Positions 22,701 through 33,761 of a stretch of DNA of 64,000 bases are shown piece after piece. Made by a program: the position numbers and the translations under genes. The notes under the pieces are model-generated. The model saw only the letters and a program-made list of their open reading frames with translations, was not told where the DNA came from and ran no database searches. The stretch comes from Acorus gramineus (lineage: Eukaryota > Streptophyta > Magnoliopsida > Acorales > Acoraceae). Position 1 is the stretch's first letter, and every line of letters starts with the position of its first letter. The stretch covers positions 2,170,001 through 2,234,000 of the forward strand of contig JAUJYN010000025.1 of the NCBI GenBank assembly GCA_030737835.1, read 5' to 3'.

Positions 22701-23446
22701 TAGACCAGTAATTCCGGGTCTCTTCGACCAACAGTATGGTCTCTCCCCAAGAGTCCCAAGAGTCTCCCTCTAGGAATGAGGGTGAGGGTGAGGTTGGTGA
22801 TCTAGTAGTGTTGTGTGGACCAGTAATCCCGGGTCTCCTCGACCAACGGTATGGTCTCTCCCCAAAAGTCCCAAGAGTCTCCCTCCGAGAGTGAGGGTGA
22901 GGGTGAGGTTGGTCGCGCTGCCGCATGACCTTGTAATCCATTGGGTTTCTACCCATATTTTTCCTTGAAAGGAAATTGTTTTAGTATTGAACTGTGTATG
23001 GTGATTGGTTTTCAGCCACTCACTGAGCTTGTAGCTCACCTCTCGCATACTGTTTCTTTTCAGAGGCAGTGTTGGGCGTGGAGCTGGAGCTTCTCTGTGG
23101 CGTGGTCTTATGGGCGTGGAGCGTTCTTCCGGCGGGTGGCGAGTGCGAGGCTGTCAGCAGTCCTAGAGTCATTTTATGTATTGTAAATCGTGCATGTGGC
23201 ACAAGTTGTATTTTATTTGGACTAGGCTTGGCTCTCACATGAAAATGATTGTGTATTCGAGTCTGTAATAATGTTTTTGGTTTACAGACATTGTTGATAT
23301 CTTATGCTTCCGCTTTTCAGTCAGTTATCATTATCTTTGCTTTGCCACCTTGTGTGTTGTTGTTGGAGTTTTTGTTGACCTCAGGTATTGATAGCTGATA
23401 TTTCATTATTGCCACGTCTCGGGGACGGCCGCCTTGGGGCGTGACA
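19744..23446 (+). repeat. Solo LTR of family A (3.7 kb)
   Basis: A complete LTR with TG-CA ends and no interior, flanked by TTAAT at 19739-19743 and at 23447-23451. It sits in the interior of element A. It carries the same internal signals as the 5' LTR: donors at 20279, 20472 and 21071; acceptors ending at 20360, 21033 and 23063; the GC tract at about 20590-20960; and the GGGTGA arrays near 22780 and 22890. Solo LTRs form by unequal recombination between the two LTRs of one insertion. Confidence 0.9.
21034..21070 (+). other. Candidate leader micro-exon (A solo LTR)
   Basis: Same 37-nt block as at 16063-16099, bounded by CCTTGCAG and GTGAGTGG. Confidence 0.55.
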
Positions 23447-24973
23447 TTAATTGTTCGAGGTGTTGTTTTGATCTTCCCGTGAGGGTTGAAGATCAGGTAC
23501 CCCTTGCTGTGAATTGATGATCTATTTGACCAGCTCTGGGAGCGGTTGTCTGCTGTTAGATCGATCTTCGCACAAGGGTATCACAAGTTGGAGATCGGGA
23601 GTTGGACATCCTTTAGATGGCCTTTCGTGACCATTTCGGGCACTACGAGTTTTAAGTACTGCTGTCGGGGTTGACGAATGCGCCGGATGCCTTCGTGGAT
23701 CTCAAAAGTTTTATTGGGCTTCCGTGGACTACTTTGGGGTAGTCTTCATTGAGATTGCTAGTGGTGCGATGAAAAGGCAATATGGGTGACCTTGTTTCCC
23801 TAGGTTGGCATGCCCTCAGGCAAAGTTCGAGAATCATCATCGCGTTGGAAAGCGTCAGTCCATGGAGATTCCTCAGTGGACGTGGGAGTGGGTTATCAGG
23901 GATTGTTGCGGACTCGCTAAAGTCACGTTCGGGTCGTGACGCCATCTAGGTGATCATTGACCGAGTGACTAAGTCCGCGCTTCCCTCCCTAATCCGACTG
24001 ATTGAGTCTCTCGACGCCTTGACGTGGGTTTTCACTTTTGTGATTGTTCGTCTTCATGGCACTCCGGTCGGCGCTATGTTCGGTTGAGACGCCAGGGTTA
24101 CTTTGAGGTTGTGGCCCAGCCTTGGCAGGCTTTGGCGCGAGCCTCTATTTAAGTATAGCGTTTCATCGCCGATGGATAGCCAGACAAAGAGGACGATTCA
24201 GACCTTGGAGGACATGCTAAGTGCCTGCGTGCTCGATTGAGGGGTAGTTGGAGAGGCATCAGCCATTTGGTGGGGTATGCCTGCAAGTCGACTGCCATTC
24301 GAGCATCCTGATGGTACTGTGAAAGGCACTCTACAGGCGCAGTTTTATACCTCCCTTGTGTTGGGACGGTTGAGGAGCGCCAGTTGGAGGGGCCACAAGT
24401 TATTTATTTGACCTTGTAGTGGCCAGGTCGGTTCATGTGTGCATCCGCACCTCCCAGAATCGACAGAAGGGCTACGCAGGTCATCGTCGCCAGGAGCTTA
24501 CCTTCGGGTTTGGCGACCATGTTTTTCCTCACGGTGTCCCAGTTTAAGGGCATCCTCTATTTCGACGTTCGGGGCAAGTTGAGTCGGCCCTTCATCGGAC
24601 CGTTTCTCGTCATTGAGAGGATTGGGGAGGTGGCTCATCATGTAGCCTTTCCCCCACAGCTAGCTCATGCCCACGACGTCGTCCTTGTCTCATGGCTGAG
24701 GCATTATGTCCACGATCCTGCTCAGTCATTCCGTTCGACCGTCTCATTCTCGAGCTGGATTTGTCGTTCGTGGAGCAGTGGATCTAGGTCAAGGACCAAC
24801 ATGAGAAGAGGCTTCACGTTAAGACCGTTCCTTTGATTACAGTGTGTCAGTAGCGCCAGTCTGGTGCATAGACCACTTGGGAGCAAAAGGTCTATGCATG
24901 ATACTTGCTATATTCGGTCTTCCCTTTGGGTTTCCTTAAATTTCGAGGACTAAATTTTCTAAGGGGGGGAGAA
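23447..24973 (+). pseudogene. Element A interior, right part (integrase-end relic) and polypurine tract
   Basis: Weak integrase-like words appear from about 23870 to 24300. A clearer stretch at about 24570-24740 (IGPFLVIERIGEV, then HDPAQSF) matches the GPF/Y and C-terminal region of element B. The run AAGGGGGGGAGAA just before 24974 is the polypurine tract. The segment is broken in many places. Confidence 0.7.
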
Positions 24974-25776
24974 TGTTATGCCTGTGTCATTTGGAGCCAT
25001 TTTGGTTAAGCCTTGGTCACATCTAGGTCATTCAGGGCCTTTTTCTTTTCGATCGGAATGGCTAAAATTTTGGTTTTTAGCCACCTGCAGGAGTTAGAGT
25101 ACTCTGATTGAAAATATAATTGCATATTATGGGTCCTGGTACTGTTTCGTACTACCATAAAAATTTCATCGAATTTCGGTAATGTTTTGAAAAATATGCA
25201 GTTCTGAACCGTATCCGGGTTTTGAGAGTTCCTGGTTGGTCGAATAATGTGAGATATTTTGGGGATGTGGTGACCTTTGGTAACCTTACCCCCACCTTGC
25301 TTTTAGGGATGAAGAAACCATTGGTTATTTGATATGTGAATGGGTGAGCCTAAACCTAACCTCACCCCCCCCCTTAAGGTCACCCCTAGGCACTATTTGG
25401 GCATGAAAATGACTTTTTTGCACCTCTCTCTCTCTCCCCCTCTCTCCCATTTTCGTGGAACACTTCCCCCCCCTCTCTTATGGCTCTCTTTCTCTCTTTC
25501 AAACACTCCCCAAGTGTTTGATTTTATGCCAAGGAGAAGAAGATGGAGCAAGAAGAGGAGGTGCAAGTGCAAGAAGGTGAGTTTTGTGCATGGGTTGTTG
25601 TTGTTGTGGTTTCTCCTCTCTCAAGCTCCCTCTCATGTCTTCCCCCCCCCCTTGTTTTTCAGCCAAAGAAGGCTGAGGAGAGGCTGTGGAGGTGGTGGTG
25701 GTGATTGAGGTGGTCGCGGGTGCATCGAGGGCCCCCGAATCTCCCCCTTTCATTCCCCCTCTTTTGGTAAGTCTTC
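24974..25776 (+). repeat. Element A 3' LTR, first part
   Basis: It matches 14733-15535 of the 5' LTR, including the U3 block and the splice-like sites around 25577 and 25663. It is cut at 25776 by element B, whose target duplication TCTTC occupies 25772-25776 and 36756-36760. Confidence 0.9.
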
Positions 25777-28700
25777 TGTCACGCCCCAGGGCGGCCGTCC
25801 CCGGGACGCGGCAAGTGTATATATGATATCAGTGACAGGAAACCAATAATAAACCACAAACAACAACTAAAATGATAACACAGGTAGAAATAGGGCTGAC
25901 ATAATATATACACCAAATGCGGAAGCTAAAAGACTGAGTCTGTAGTCAAAAACATACTACAGACTCGATACATAATCATAAGTCCTGTGAGAGCCAACAT
26001 GCCCATATATATACACAACAAAATCCAAATACAATCCAACTAAGTGCCCAAGCACAGAACATATACGTACAACAGAAAGAAGGGTGCTGATGGCCTCAAA
26101 ACTCGTGGGACGCGGCGCTGCCCTCTGCCGGTGCAGTCGCTCGGGAAGCTCCTCCCTCAGAGATCACTGAAAAGATAATATGCGAGGGGTGAGCCACACG
26201 CTCAGTGAATAGCACAACCCATGCATACAGTTCATATTAACCACATTTAATCAATTCATAAGCCACAAGTGGCATAATATCACCATCCGGGGGTTCGTTC
26301 ATCGCCGAACTCCATACCCTCACCCTCACCCTCACCCTCAACAGGTGACCTAGGATGTTGGGACTTAGCGGGTTGATAAACATCCATTCATAATCCTGTG
26401 GGTCGTCGCATCGCCGGCCCACCATACCCTCACCCTCACCTCTCAACAGGTGACCTAGGCTCTTGGGACTGACTAGGCTGTTGGTTACCCTTGGTCCACC
26501 GATAGTCTCTCCTCACTCCGCGGTTGTTTGGCCACTCCCATGTTCAGCGCAGTCCTTCCAAGTCAGGAGGCGCCTACTAGTGGGAGCCCCTGCACGGGAC
26601 AACCTGTCTAACGCCGAGGTAGTCTCTACACGGATCCGACGAGGGGAACAGAACAGCCTATCCATCGCATATGATCCAATCGGATCCGCTGACAGCACAT
26701 CTCTAAGACTCTAATGTCTCGAATTCCTCAGAATTCCACCAGCGCGCATAACCAGGATGCGGGGAACATGCATTTAGTAATCATAATACAAGGGAAAATA
26801 GAGACCTTGGGAGGGTAACCTGAGGTCCCGATGTAGGACATCCGACAACCAAACGAGGAACACGGAGTACCCTAACCCGGGTCTCAATGTTAACCTCGCA
26901 AGGCCCCCCTTATATTCCCTAAGCATGCTATCTATTATTACAGTTCGCATTTAATTAAATAAACCAAACTAATAGGACGCATGCACAGGTCGGGCTTTCC
27001 TAGCATGATAGCGAGGAGACAGGATGCATGGCTCATGCACAATCCTAAGGGTGCAAGTCCCTATCACACAACTAGGGTGGCATGCAATTCTACACACACA
27101 TCATGCATACATGGATTACATCAGCAGTTAATATTAACTATAAGCCCCAGGGGAGGACGGTACACGCCCAAAGCATGTAGCGCCTCCCACACTGGGTTGG
27201 GTTGTCCCACTCACCGGGAATCGGGTCGACGCGCGACCGTCCGTCGAGATCTGCAAGACAAGGTATTAACTGGTTAGAATAAATCCACAATTATCCCAAA
27301 AATACATAACACACAACAAACACCCAAACATCCCAACACCCCCAACACCCCGGCACCCCCGCACGGCCACCCGACCGCCCGGACGCGCCGCCGCGCCTCA
27401 GCCCGCGCACTCCGCGCACCGCCCGGGGCCCGCGCGTCCACCGAGCCCAGCCGCGGCAGCCCGCACGCGCCCCGCACGCCGTGCGCACGCTCCACGCCCC
27501 GCGCGCGCCCCGCGCGCACCTCCGCCGCTCCGCCGCCCCGCGCACGCCTCCGCGCGCGCCCCAGCACCCTGCGCTCCGCCCAGCCCTCGCCAGCACCTCC
27601 GCCAGCCCTCGCGCGTCCAGCACCTCCGCCAGCACCTCCGCGCGCACCTCGCGCGTCCAGCACCTCGGCCAGCACCTCCGCGCGCGCCCAGACCAGCGCC
27701 CAGACCAGCTCCTCGCGCACAGCTGCACGAGCAGACCCGCGCACAGCACCACCCGAGCAGCTCGCACGCCTCGCACCGCCGCGACCAGCTCCCCCGAGCG
27801 CACGCCCGCGCGCACGCACGCGCGCACGCCCAGCGGCTCCTGCTCGTTGCCTGTGCTGCCTGAGGCCCCCAGCCCATCCAGCGAGCCCAGCACGACCAGC
27901 CCCACGCACCCGACCCGCGCACACCCACGCACACGCCGCGCGCACGCACACCCGCGCACGCACGCGCGCATGCCTGCGCTTGCCCGGCCTGCGCGCTGCC
28001 TGGCCGCTGCCGCTGCTCCCTGCTGCCCGGGACAGTCCCCCAGCCTGTCGAGCGCCTCCAACCACCCTCCCACTGCCCCGACCACTTCCAACCACCTCCG
28101 ACCACCCTCCGACGACCCCCACCGCCTCCAACCACCTCCCAAACACAAAACCCTCCCCTAGCAATCATCTAGACAAGAAATAAGAGGGAAAGGAGGCTTA
28201 CCGAGGGGAGGAGGAGGTGTCCGGTGGATCTCCACGCGCCGAAACCCTTCCCACAAGCCTTCTCACGACCCGATCTATCACGGCCCTCGATTTGGCTCGA
28301 AACAGAGGAGAGAGAGAGGAGGTCGGGGAGGCTAGGATCGTCGGAATTCGGATTTGAAGACATCGGAGCGTAGATCGGGACCCGATCTACACTTCCCGTG
28401 CTTTAGGTTTTTGGTTTTGAGGGGTGTAGGGGCTCGAACGGAAGAAAATCGGAGGAGAGGAGAGAGAGAAGCTAGTCGGGAAGATGATGAATAGTAAGAT
28501 ATTTTGATTCCTTTTAAGTAGAGCGCGACTTAAAAACCCGGATACGCCCCGGAACTGCGAAATTTTTGCAAACGATGCCAGAATTCGATGAAATTTTCAT
28601 GAGTGGCTTAAAATGGCACCAGGACACATAATATGCAGTTAGATTTTCAATCGGAGTCCTCTAGCTCAGACGATAGCTAACAGTCTGAAATTACGCGGTT

Positions 28701-28785
28701 CCGATCGAAAAACCCTAAAAATTTTAAAACTGCTAAAAATGCTCCAATGATTGCCAATAGGCCAAAAAGTGACACATATATAACA
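25777..28785 (-). repeat. Element B 3' LTR
   Basis: Read on the minus strand it starts TGTTATATATGTGTCAC and ends GGGGCGTGACA. It holds the U3 block shared with A (about 28550-28690), a donor-like GTAAGC at 28201-28196, a very GC-rich tract (about 27335-28060), the 36-nt splice-bounded block (27215-27250), the CCCTCA array (about 26316-26340) and the GCTCACCCCTCGCAT block with CAG at 26167-26169. Confidence 0.92.
27215..27250 (-). other. Candidate leader micro-exon (B 3' LTR)
   Basis: A 36-nt block on the minus strand between GTCTTGCAG and GTGAGTGGG, equivalent to the A-family block. Confidence 0.55.
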
Positions 28786-28800
28786 TTCTCCCCCCCTTAG
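28786..28800 (-). other. Element B polypurine tract
   Basis: The minus strand reads CTAAGGGGGGGAGAA immediately before the 3' LTR, the usual plus-strand primer of Ty3/Gypsy elements. Elements A and C have the same motif. Confidence 0.85.
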
Positions 28801-28833
28801 GAAATTTTGTCCTCAAAATAAATACAAGTACAT

Positions 28834-31800
28834 CTAAGAAGGGAAAAGATGTGGATACGCGTCACGCATGGCGTCCTCGAGCTCCCAGGTGGCCTCGGCA
28901 CCGGAACGGTGCTGCCATCGCACCTTGACCAGCTGGACGGTCTTGGTGCGGAGCCTCTTCTCGCGGCGGTCCATGATCTCAATCGGCTGCTCCACGAAAG
29001 ACAAGTCCGGCTCGAAGACGAGCGGCTCGAACGGAATGATGTGGGCAGGATCGTGGACGTATCGCCTCAGCTGCGAGACGTGGAAGACGTCATGGGCCTG
29101 AGCCAACTGTGGGGGCAGAGCGATGCGATAGGCCACCTCTCCAACTCGCTCGAGTATGAGGAAAGGCCCAATGAAACGCGGACTCAGCTTGCCCCGCACA
29201 CCGAATCGGAAGATGCCCTTCATCGGGGACACCTTCAGGAATACATGATCACCGACCTCGAAGGCGAGCTCACGGCGACGGCGGTCGGCGTAGCTCTTCT
29301 GACGACTCTGAGCGACTCGGATACGCTCGCGGATCGTCTTCACCATCTCGGAGGTCTGGTGAACGATCTCTGGTCCCTCTAGCTGGCGCTCTCCGACCTC
29401 ATCCCAACACAGGGGGGACCTGCAGCTGCGGCCATAAAGTGCCTCGTAGGGAGCCATCCGGATGCTCGAATGATAGCTGTTGTTGTAGGCAAACTCCACC
29501 AACGGAAGGTGCCTCTCCCAACTGCCCCCGAAATCGAGCACACAGGCCCGCAGCATGTCCTCAAGGGTCTGGATCGTCCTCTCCGACTGGCCGTCCGTCT
29601 GAGGATGAAACGCGGTACTGAAGTGGAGGTTCGTACCAAGGGCGTGCTGGAGGCTACGCCAGAACCTCGAAGTGAAACGCGCGTCTCGATCAGAAATGAT
29701 ACTGACTGGAGTGCCATGGAGTCGGACAATCTCGGAGACGAATAACTGCGCCAGGGTGTCCAGAGAATCGGTGAGTCGGATGGGGAGGAAATGAGCAGAC
29801 TTCGTCAGCCGGTCGACGATCACCCAGATGGCATCGCGACCCGAGCGTGACCTCGGCAAACCCGAGACGAAGTCCATAGTGATCTGCTCCCACTTCCACT
29901 GAGGGATCTCAATGGACTGCAGCTTCCCCGCAGGGCGCTGATGCTCCGACTTCACCTGCTGGCATACTAGGCATCGGGCAACAAATCTGGCAATATCTGT
30001 CTTCATCCCGCGCCACCAGTAGCCGCGACGAAGGCCCCTGTACATCTTCGTGCCTCCAGGGTGCACTGTGTACCTCGAGCGATGGGCCTCGTCCAGAATC
30101 TTCCGCCTCAGCTCTGCGTCGTCGGGGATGCACACTCGGCCTCTGAATCTCAGGATCCCGTCTGCACGAATCTGGTAGTCCTGACGCTCGCCCCGGGCGA
30201 CGCCCTCAGAAAGGACTATGAAATGCGGGTCCTGAGCCTGAGCCGTGCGGATCTCATCGAGAAGAACCGGCTGCACCACCAGCCTGGCCAGAAAGCCACC
30301 CGCAGGGGTCTCCCGAACACTGATCCAGCAAGCGGCCTCCTCCAGAAGCCTCCAACGACGGACAGCCATGTGGGCGGCCATGCCCAGGGGCTGTCTACTG
30401 AGCGCATCTGCAACGACATTCGCCTTACCCGGATGGTAAGCGATGTCACAGTCGTAGTCTGTCAGGAACTCAACCCAACGCCTCTGTCGCATGTTGAGCT
30501 CCGGCTGAGACTGCAGATACGTCAAGCTCTTATGATCAATAAAGAGCTCGAACTCCTCTCCGTAGAGATAATGCCTCCACATCTTCAGCGCAAATATAAT
30601 CGCAGCCAACTCAAGGTCATGGGTTGGGTAATTCTGCTCATGGGGCTTCAACTGACGAGACGCGTAAGCCACCACCTTACCGTACTGCATCAGGACGCCG
30701 CCCACACCCAACTGCGACGCATCTGTATATACTGCGAACCCACCGCTCCCAGATGGAAGGGTAAGAACCGGCGCTGAGGTGAGTCTTCGCTTCAGCTCCT
30801 GGAAGCTCTCCTCGCAAGAAGGGGACCACTCGAACCGAACGTCCTTTCGAGTGAGGCGGGTAAGAGGAACGGCTATCTTGGAGAAACCCTCCACAAACCT
30901 CCTATAATAACCCGCCAAGCCCAAGAAGCTACGAATCTCTGTGGGGTTCGACGGTCGACGCCAATTCGACACGGCGAGCGTCTTCTCCGGGTCCACAGCT
31001 ATACCCTCACCGGAAATCACATGGCCCAGAAAGGCCATCCGCTCCAACCAGAACTCGCACTTGCTGAACTTGGCGAACAACTGATGTCCAGCCAGAGTCT
31101 CCAAAACAGTGCGGAGGTGGTGAGCGTGCTCCTCCAGACTCCTCGAGTACACCAATATGTCATCGATGAATACTACCACAAAGGAGTCGAGGAAGGGTCG
31201 AAATACCCGGTTCATCAGATCCATGAAGGCCGCCGGCGCGTTCGTCAACCCGAAAGGCAGTACTCTGAACTCGTAGTGCCCGTACCGGGTGCGAAAGGCC
31301 GTCTTCGGAATATCTGACTCCCGGATCTTCAACTGGTAGTACCCCGAGCGGAGATCGATCTTGGAAAAGACACACGCTCCCTGAAGCTGGTCAAACAGAT
31401 CGTCGATCCGCGGCAACGGGTACTTGTTCTTCACTGTCCGCTTATTCAACTGCCTGTAATCAATACACAGCCGCAGTGAACCGTCCTTCTTCCGGACGAA
31501 CAGGACAGGGGCTCCCCACGGAGACACGCTCGGACGTGCGAAGCCCTTCTCCAGCAACTCCTCCAACTGCTCCTTCAGCACCCTCAGCTCTGCGGGAGCC
31601 ATCCGGTACGGAGCCCTCGAAACCGGCTCGGTCCCCGGAAGCAGATTGATCTCAAACTCAATCGCGCGGTCCGGCGGTAATCCCGGAAGATCGTCGGGGA
31701 AAACCTCAGGAAACTCTGCCACGACTGGAGTCTGACTGATATCTGCCCGCAGCGGTGCATCCTCCAGAGCAATATAAGCCAGAAAGCCCTCGCATCCACC

Positions 31801-33642
31801 CTGAAGGAGTCTCCACGCCTGCATGGACGACACGAACCCCAAAGGAGCTACGTCTCGATCGCCCACGTACTGGAAAGACCTCCGACCAGGAAGGTGGAAC
31901 GACACCGACTTGGCGAAACAGTCGATGCTGGCATGACTAGCTGCAAGCCAATCCATCCCCAGGATGGCATCAAAATCCGACATCGCGAGCTCCACCAGCT
32001 CTACCGGAAACTCATGATCCGCGATCTCCACCGTGCACCCTCGGTACACAGAACTAAGGAGAATCCGGTCTCCCACGGGCAATGCTACCTCTAACACAGC
32101 ATCTAGAGGAGCAGACGCCACACCCGTCCGTCTCGCGAAAGCGGGAGACACGAACGAGTGGGTGGCTCCGGAATCGAATAGCACATAAGCAGGAAGCTGG
32201 GAGATCTGAACAGTACCTCTGACCACGCTGCCGGATGCCTGGGCCTCCTCTGCCGAAAGCGCTGCCACTCGGCCCTGAACGAACTGAGGCTGAGGAGCAA
32301 TGGCACGCCTCGCCTGCTGCGCTGGCTGCCTCCTCTGATCAGCACAGCCACCCTGTGGCTGCTGCTGCTGACGCTGAGGCTGCTGCTGCGGCTGGCGCTG
32401 AGGCTGCTGCTGCTGGCGCTGCTGTTGAAACGGCTGCTGGAACGGCTGCTGCTGCAACTGCTGCTGCTGCTGCTGAGGCATCACTCTGGGTCGGCCTGCG
32501 TCGGGGCAATTATACAGGATATGCCCGACGCGCTGACAGTGATAGCAGCGCCTCGTCTCCGGTCGCCTCGACTGGACCGGCACGGCTGCGATGGGTGCTG
32601 GGCCTCGCGCTGGCACCACATCTGCTGGAAGAGAGGAAACCGCTGACTGCTCGAAGCGGGCCCTCTTCTTCTTGCGCTGCCCTCTGTCCTGACCCCTGGG
32701 TGGCCTCTGGTCTGTCGACGGGGTCGGAGCCTGCACCTGGATCCCGAGGTCTCTCTCGACAGTCTTCGCCCGCGAGACCAAGTCGGAGAACCTCGTGAAT
32801 CCCAGGGCGGTGACGTGCACTCGGATGGCATTGCTCAGACCGAGCTCGAACCGACGGCACCTCGACACCTCATCCATCACCAGAGCTGGAGCGAACCTGG
32901 ACAGCCTCGTGAACCGCGTGGAGTACTCAGCGACGGACATGGTGCCCTGAGTCAGCTGCTCAAACTCCCGCTCCACTAGCTGTCGGGTCGAGTAGGGGAA
33001 ATACTCCTCCAAGAAATATCCCCTGAAACCCGCCCAGGTGAGCTGCTCCAGTCCCTCTGGAATGTCAACTGATCTAGTAGCCCACCACTCGGCGGCGCTA
33101 CCCTTCAGCATAAACGCAGCCAGGGAGACCCTCTGGCGGTCTGTGCATAGCATCGTGGAGAAGATGGTATCCACCTCCATCAACCATCTCTCGGAGCAAG
33201 GGGGTCCTCCGTCTGTCCTCTGAACTCGGGAGGGTGGAGCTTCAGAAAGGCTGAGAGTCCACTCTGCTGGACCCTCGCTGCTGCCTCTAGCCCCATCTCC
33301 CTCTCCTGAGGATCCTGGACCTCTGGCCGCCGGAATCTCCACCACGGGGACTGGGGGTGTATCAGGCACTACAGGCGGATCTGCCGCCAAGGGAACCTGC
33401 GGTACTGCCTCGCGGGCCGCCCGCAGCTCCTGTATCTCCCGTGCCTGATCTGCTAACATCCTCGTCTGGGTCTCCACCATATCTGCTAACCGCGCAATCG
33501 CGCGCTCCCAGGCAGGAGGCTCCTGCGCTGGTCCTGACCTCTCAGCTGAGGACTCACCGATAACATCCTCGACTCTGGCAGGTCCGGAGACCTCCAAGGG
33601 TCGAGAGGGGCCACGTCCGCGTCGTCCTCTGCGAGGAGGCAT
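28834..33642 (-). CDS. Gag-pol polyprotein of chromovirus B (1602 aa)
   Basis: A single uninterrupted frame encodes gag, protease, reverse transcriptase, RNase H, integrase and a chromodomain-like tail. Visible parts by residue: retrotransposon gag core (about 150-300); CCHC knuckle [14 protein letters not shown] (366-379); a Gln-rich linker (390-430); protease with [10 protein letters not shown] (488-497); reverse transcriptase with FIDD (825-828); RNase H with YTDAS (972-976); integrase HHCC zinc region (about 1187-1227) and core (about 1257-1354); GPF/Y module (about 1490); and a chromodomain-like end (about 1553-1602). Its length is normal for single-frame plant chromoviruses. The start is the first Met after the primer site. 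The product acts in a cytoplasmic virus-like particle, then in the nucleus. Whether it is active cannot be judged from sequence. Confidence 0.93.
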   Translation of the reverse strand: MPPRRGRRGRGPSRPLEVSGPARVEDVIGESSAERSGPAQEPPAWERAIARLADMVETQTRMLADQAREIQELRAAREAVPQVPLAADPPVVPDTPPVPVVEIPAARGPGSSGEGDGARGSSEGPAEWTLSLSEAPPSRVQRTDGGPPCSERWLMEVDTIFSTMLCTDRQRVSLAAFMLKGSAAEWWATRSVDIPEGLEQLTWAGFRGYFLEEYFPYSTRQLVEREFEQLTQGTMSVAEYSTRFTRLSRFAPALVMDEVSRCRRFELGLSNAIRVHVTALGFTRFSDLVSRAKTVERDLGIQVQAPTPSTDQRPPRGQDRGQRKKKRARFEQSAVSSLPADVVPARGPAPIAAVPVQSRRPETRRCYHCQRVGHILYNCPDAGRPRVMPQQQQQQLQQQPFQQPFQQQRQQQQPQRQPQQQPQRQQQQPQGGCADQRRQPAQQARRAIAPQPQFVQGRVAALSAEEAQASGSVVRGTVQISQLPAYVLFDSGATHSFVSPAFARRTGVASAPLDAVLEVALPVGDRILLSSVYRGCTVEIADHEFPVELVELAMSDFDAILGMDWLAASHASIDCFAKSVSFHLPGRRSFQYVGDRDVAPLGFVSSMQAWRLLQGGCEGFLAYIALEDAPLRADISQTPVVAEFPEVFPDDLPGLPPDRAIEFEINLLPGTEPVSRAPYRMAPAELRVLKEQLEELLEKGFARPSVSPWGAPVLFVRKKDGSLRLCIDYRQLNKRTVKNKYPLPRIDDLFDQLQGACVFSKIDLRSGYYQLKIRESDIPKTAFRTRYGHYEFRVLPFGLTNAPAAFMDLMNRVFRPFLDSFVVVFIDDILVYSRSLEEHAHHLRTVLETLAGHQLFAKFSKCEFWLERMAFLGHVISGEGIAVDPEKTLAVSNWRRPSNPTEIRSFLGLAGYYRRFVEGFSKIAVPLTRLTRKDVRFEWSPSCEESFQELKRRLTSAPVLTLPSGSGGFAVYTDASQLGVGGVLMQYGKVVAYASRQLKPHEQNYPTHDLELAAIIFALKMWRHYLYGEEFELFIDHKSLTYLQSQPELNMRQRRWVEFLTDYDCDIAYHPGKANVVADALSRQPLGMAAHMAVRRWRLLEEAACWISVRETPAGGFLARLVVQPVLLDEIRTAQAQDPHFIVLSEGVARGERQDYQIRADGILRFRGRVCIPDDAELRRKILDEAHRSRYTVHPGGTKMYRGLRRGYWWRGMKTDIARFVARCLVCQQVKSEHQRPAGKLQSIEIPQWKWEQITMDFVSGLPRSRSGRDAIWVIVDRLTKSAHFLPIRLTDSLDTLAQLFVSEIVRLHGTPVSIISDRDARFTSRFWRSLQHALGTNLHFSTAFHPQTDGQSERTIQTLEDMLRACVLDFGGSWERHLPLVEFAYNNSYHSSIRMAPYEALYGRSCRSPLCWDEVGERQLEGPEIVHQTSEMVKTIRERIRVAQSRQKSYADRRRRELAFEVGDHVFLKVSPMKGIFRFGVRGKLSPRFIGPFLILERVGEVAYRIALPPQLAQAHDVFHVSQLRRYVHDPAHIIPFEPLVFEPDLSFVEQPIEIMDRREKRLRTKTVQLVKVRWQHRSGAEATWELEDAMRDAYPHLFPS

Positions 33643-33743
33643 ATCAGCAACCTAAGAAAACCAGACACTAGGATCAGAATACGCATATAGAAATCCTAGG
33701 ACTCATCTCTATCAAAGGAAGACAATTGGCTCTGACAGGACCA

Positions 33744-33757
33744 GGCTCTGATACCAA
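33744..33757 (-). other. Element B primer-binding site
   Basis: The minus strand reads TTGGTATCAGAGCC four bases inside the 5' LTR, complementary to initiator-Met tRNA. Element A carries the same site at the same spacing. Confidence 0.9.
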
Positions 33758-33761
33758 CTTT

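Noticed and set aside
27274-28168. Several overlapping open frames of 220-300 codons on both strands (also at 35249-36148, 15591-15994, 20503-20957 and 61643-62710)
   Set aside because: They lie in GC-rich alternating tracts inside LTRs, where stop codons are rare by composition. They are open in many frames at once, give low-complexity Ala/Arg/Gly or Pro/His products and show no domain.
28849-29745. Plus-strand frames opposite the gag-pol of element B (also 30061-30777 and 32235-32798)
   Set aside because: They mirror the GC-rich minus-strand polyprotein and show no independent start, domain or codon pattern.
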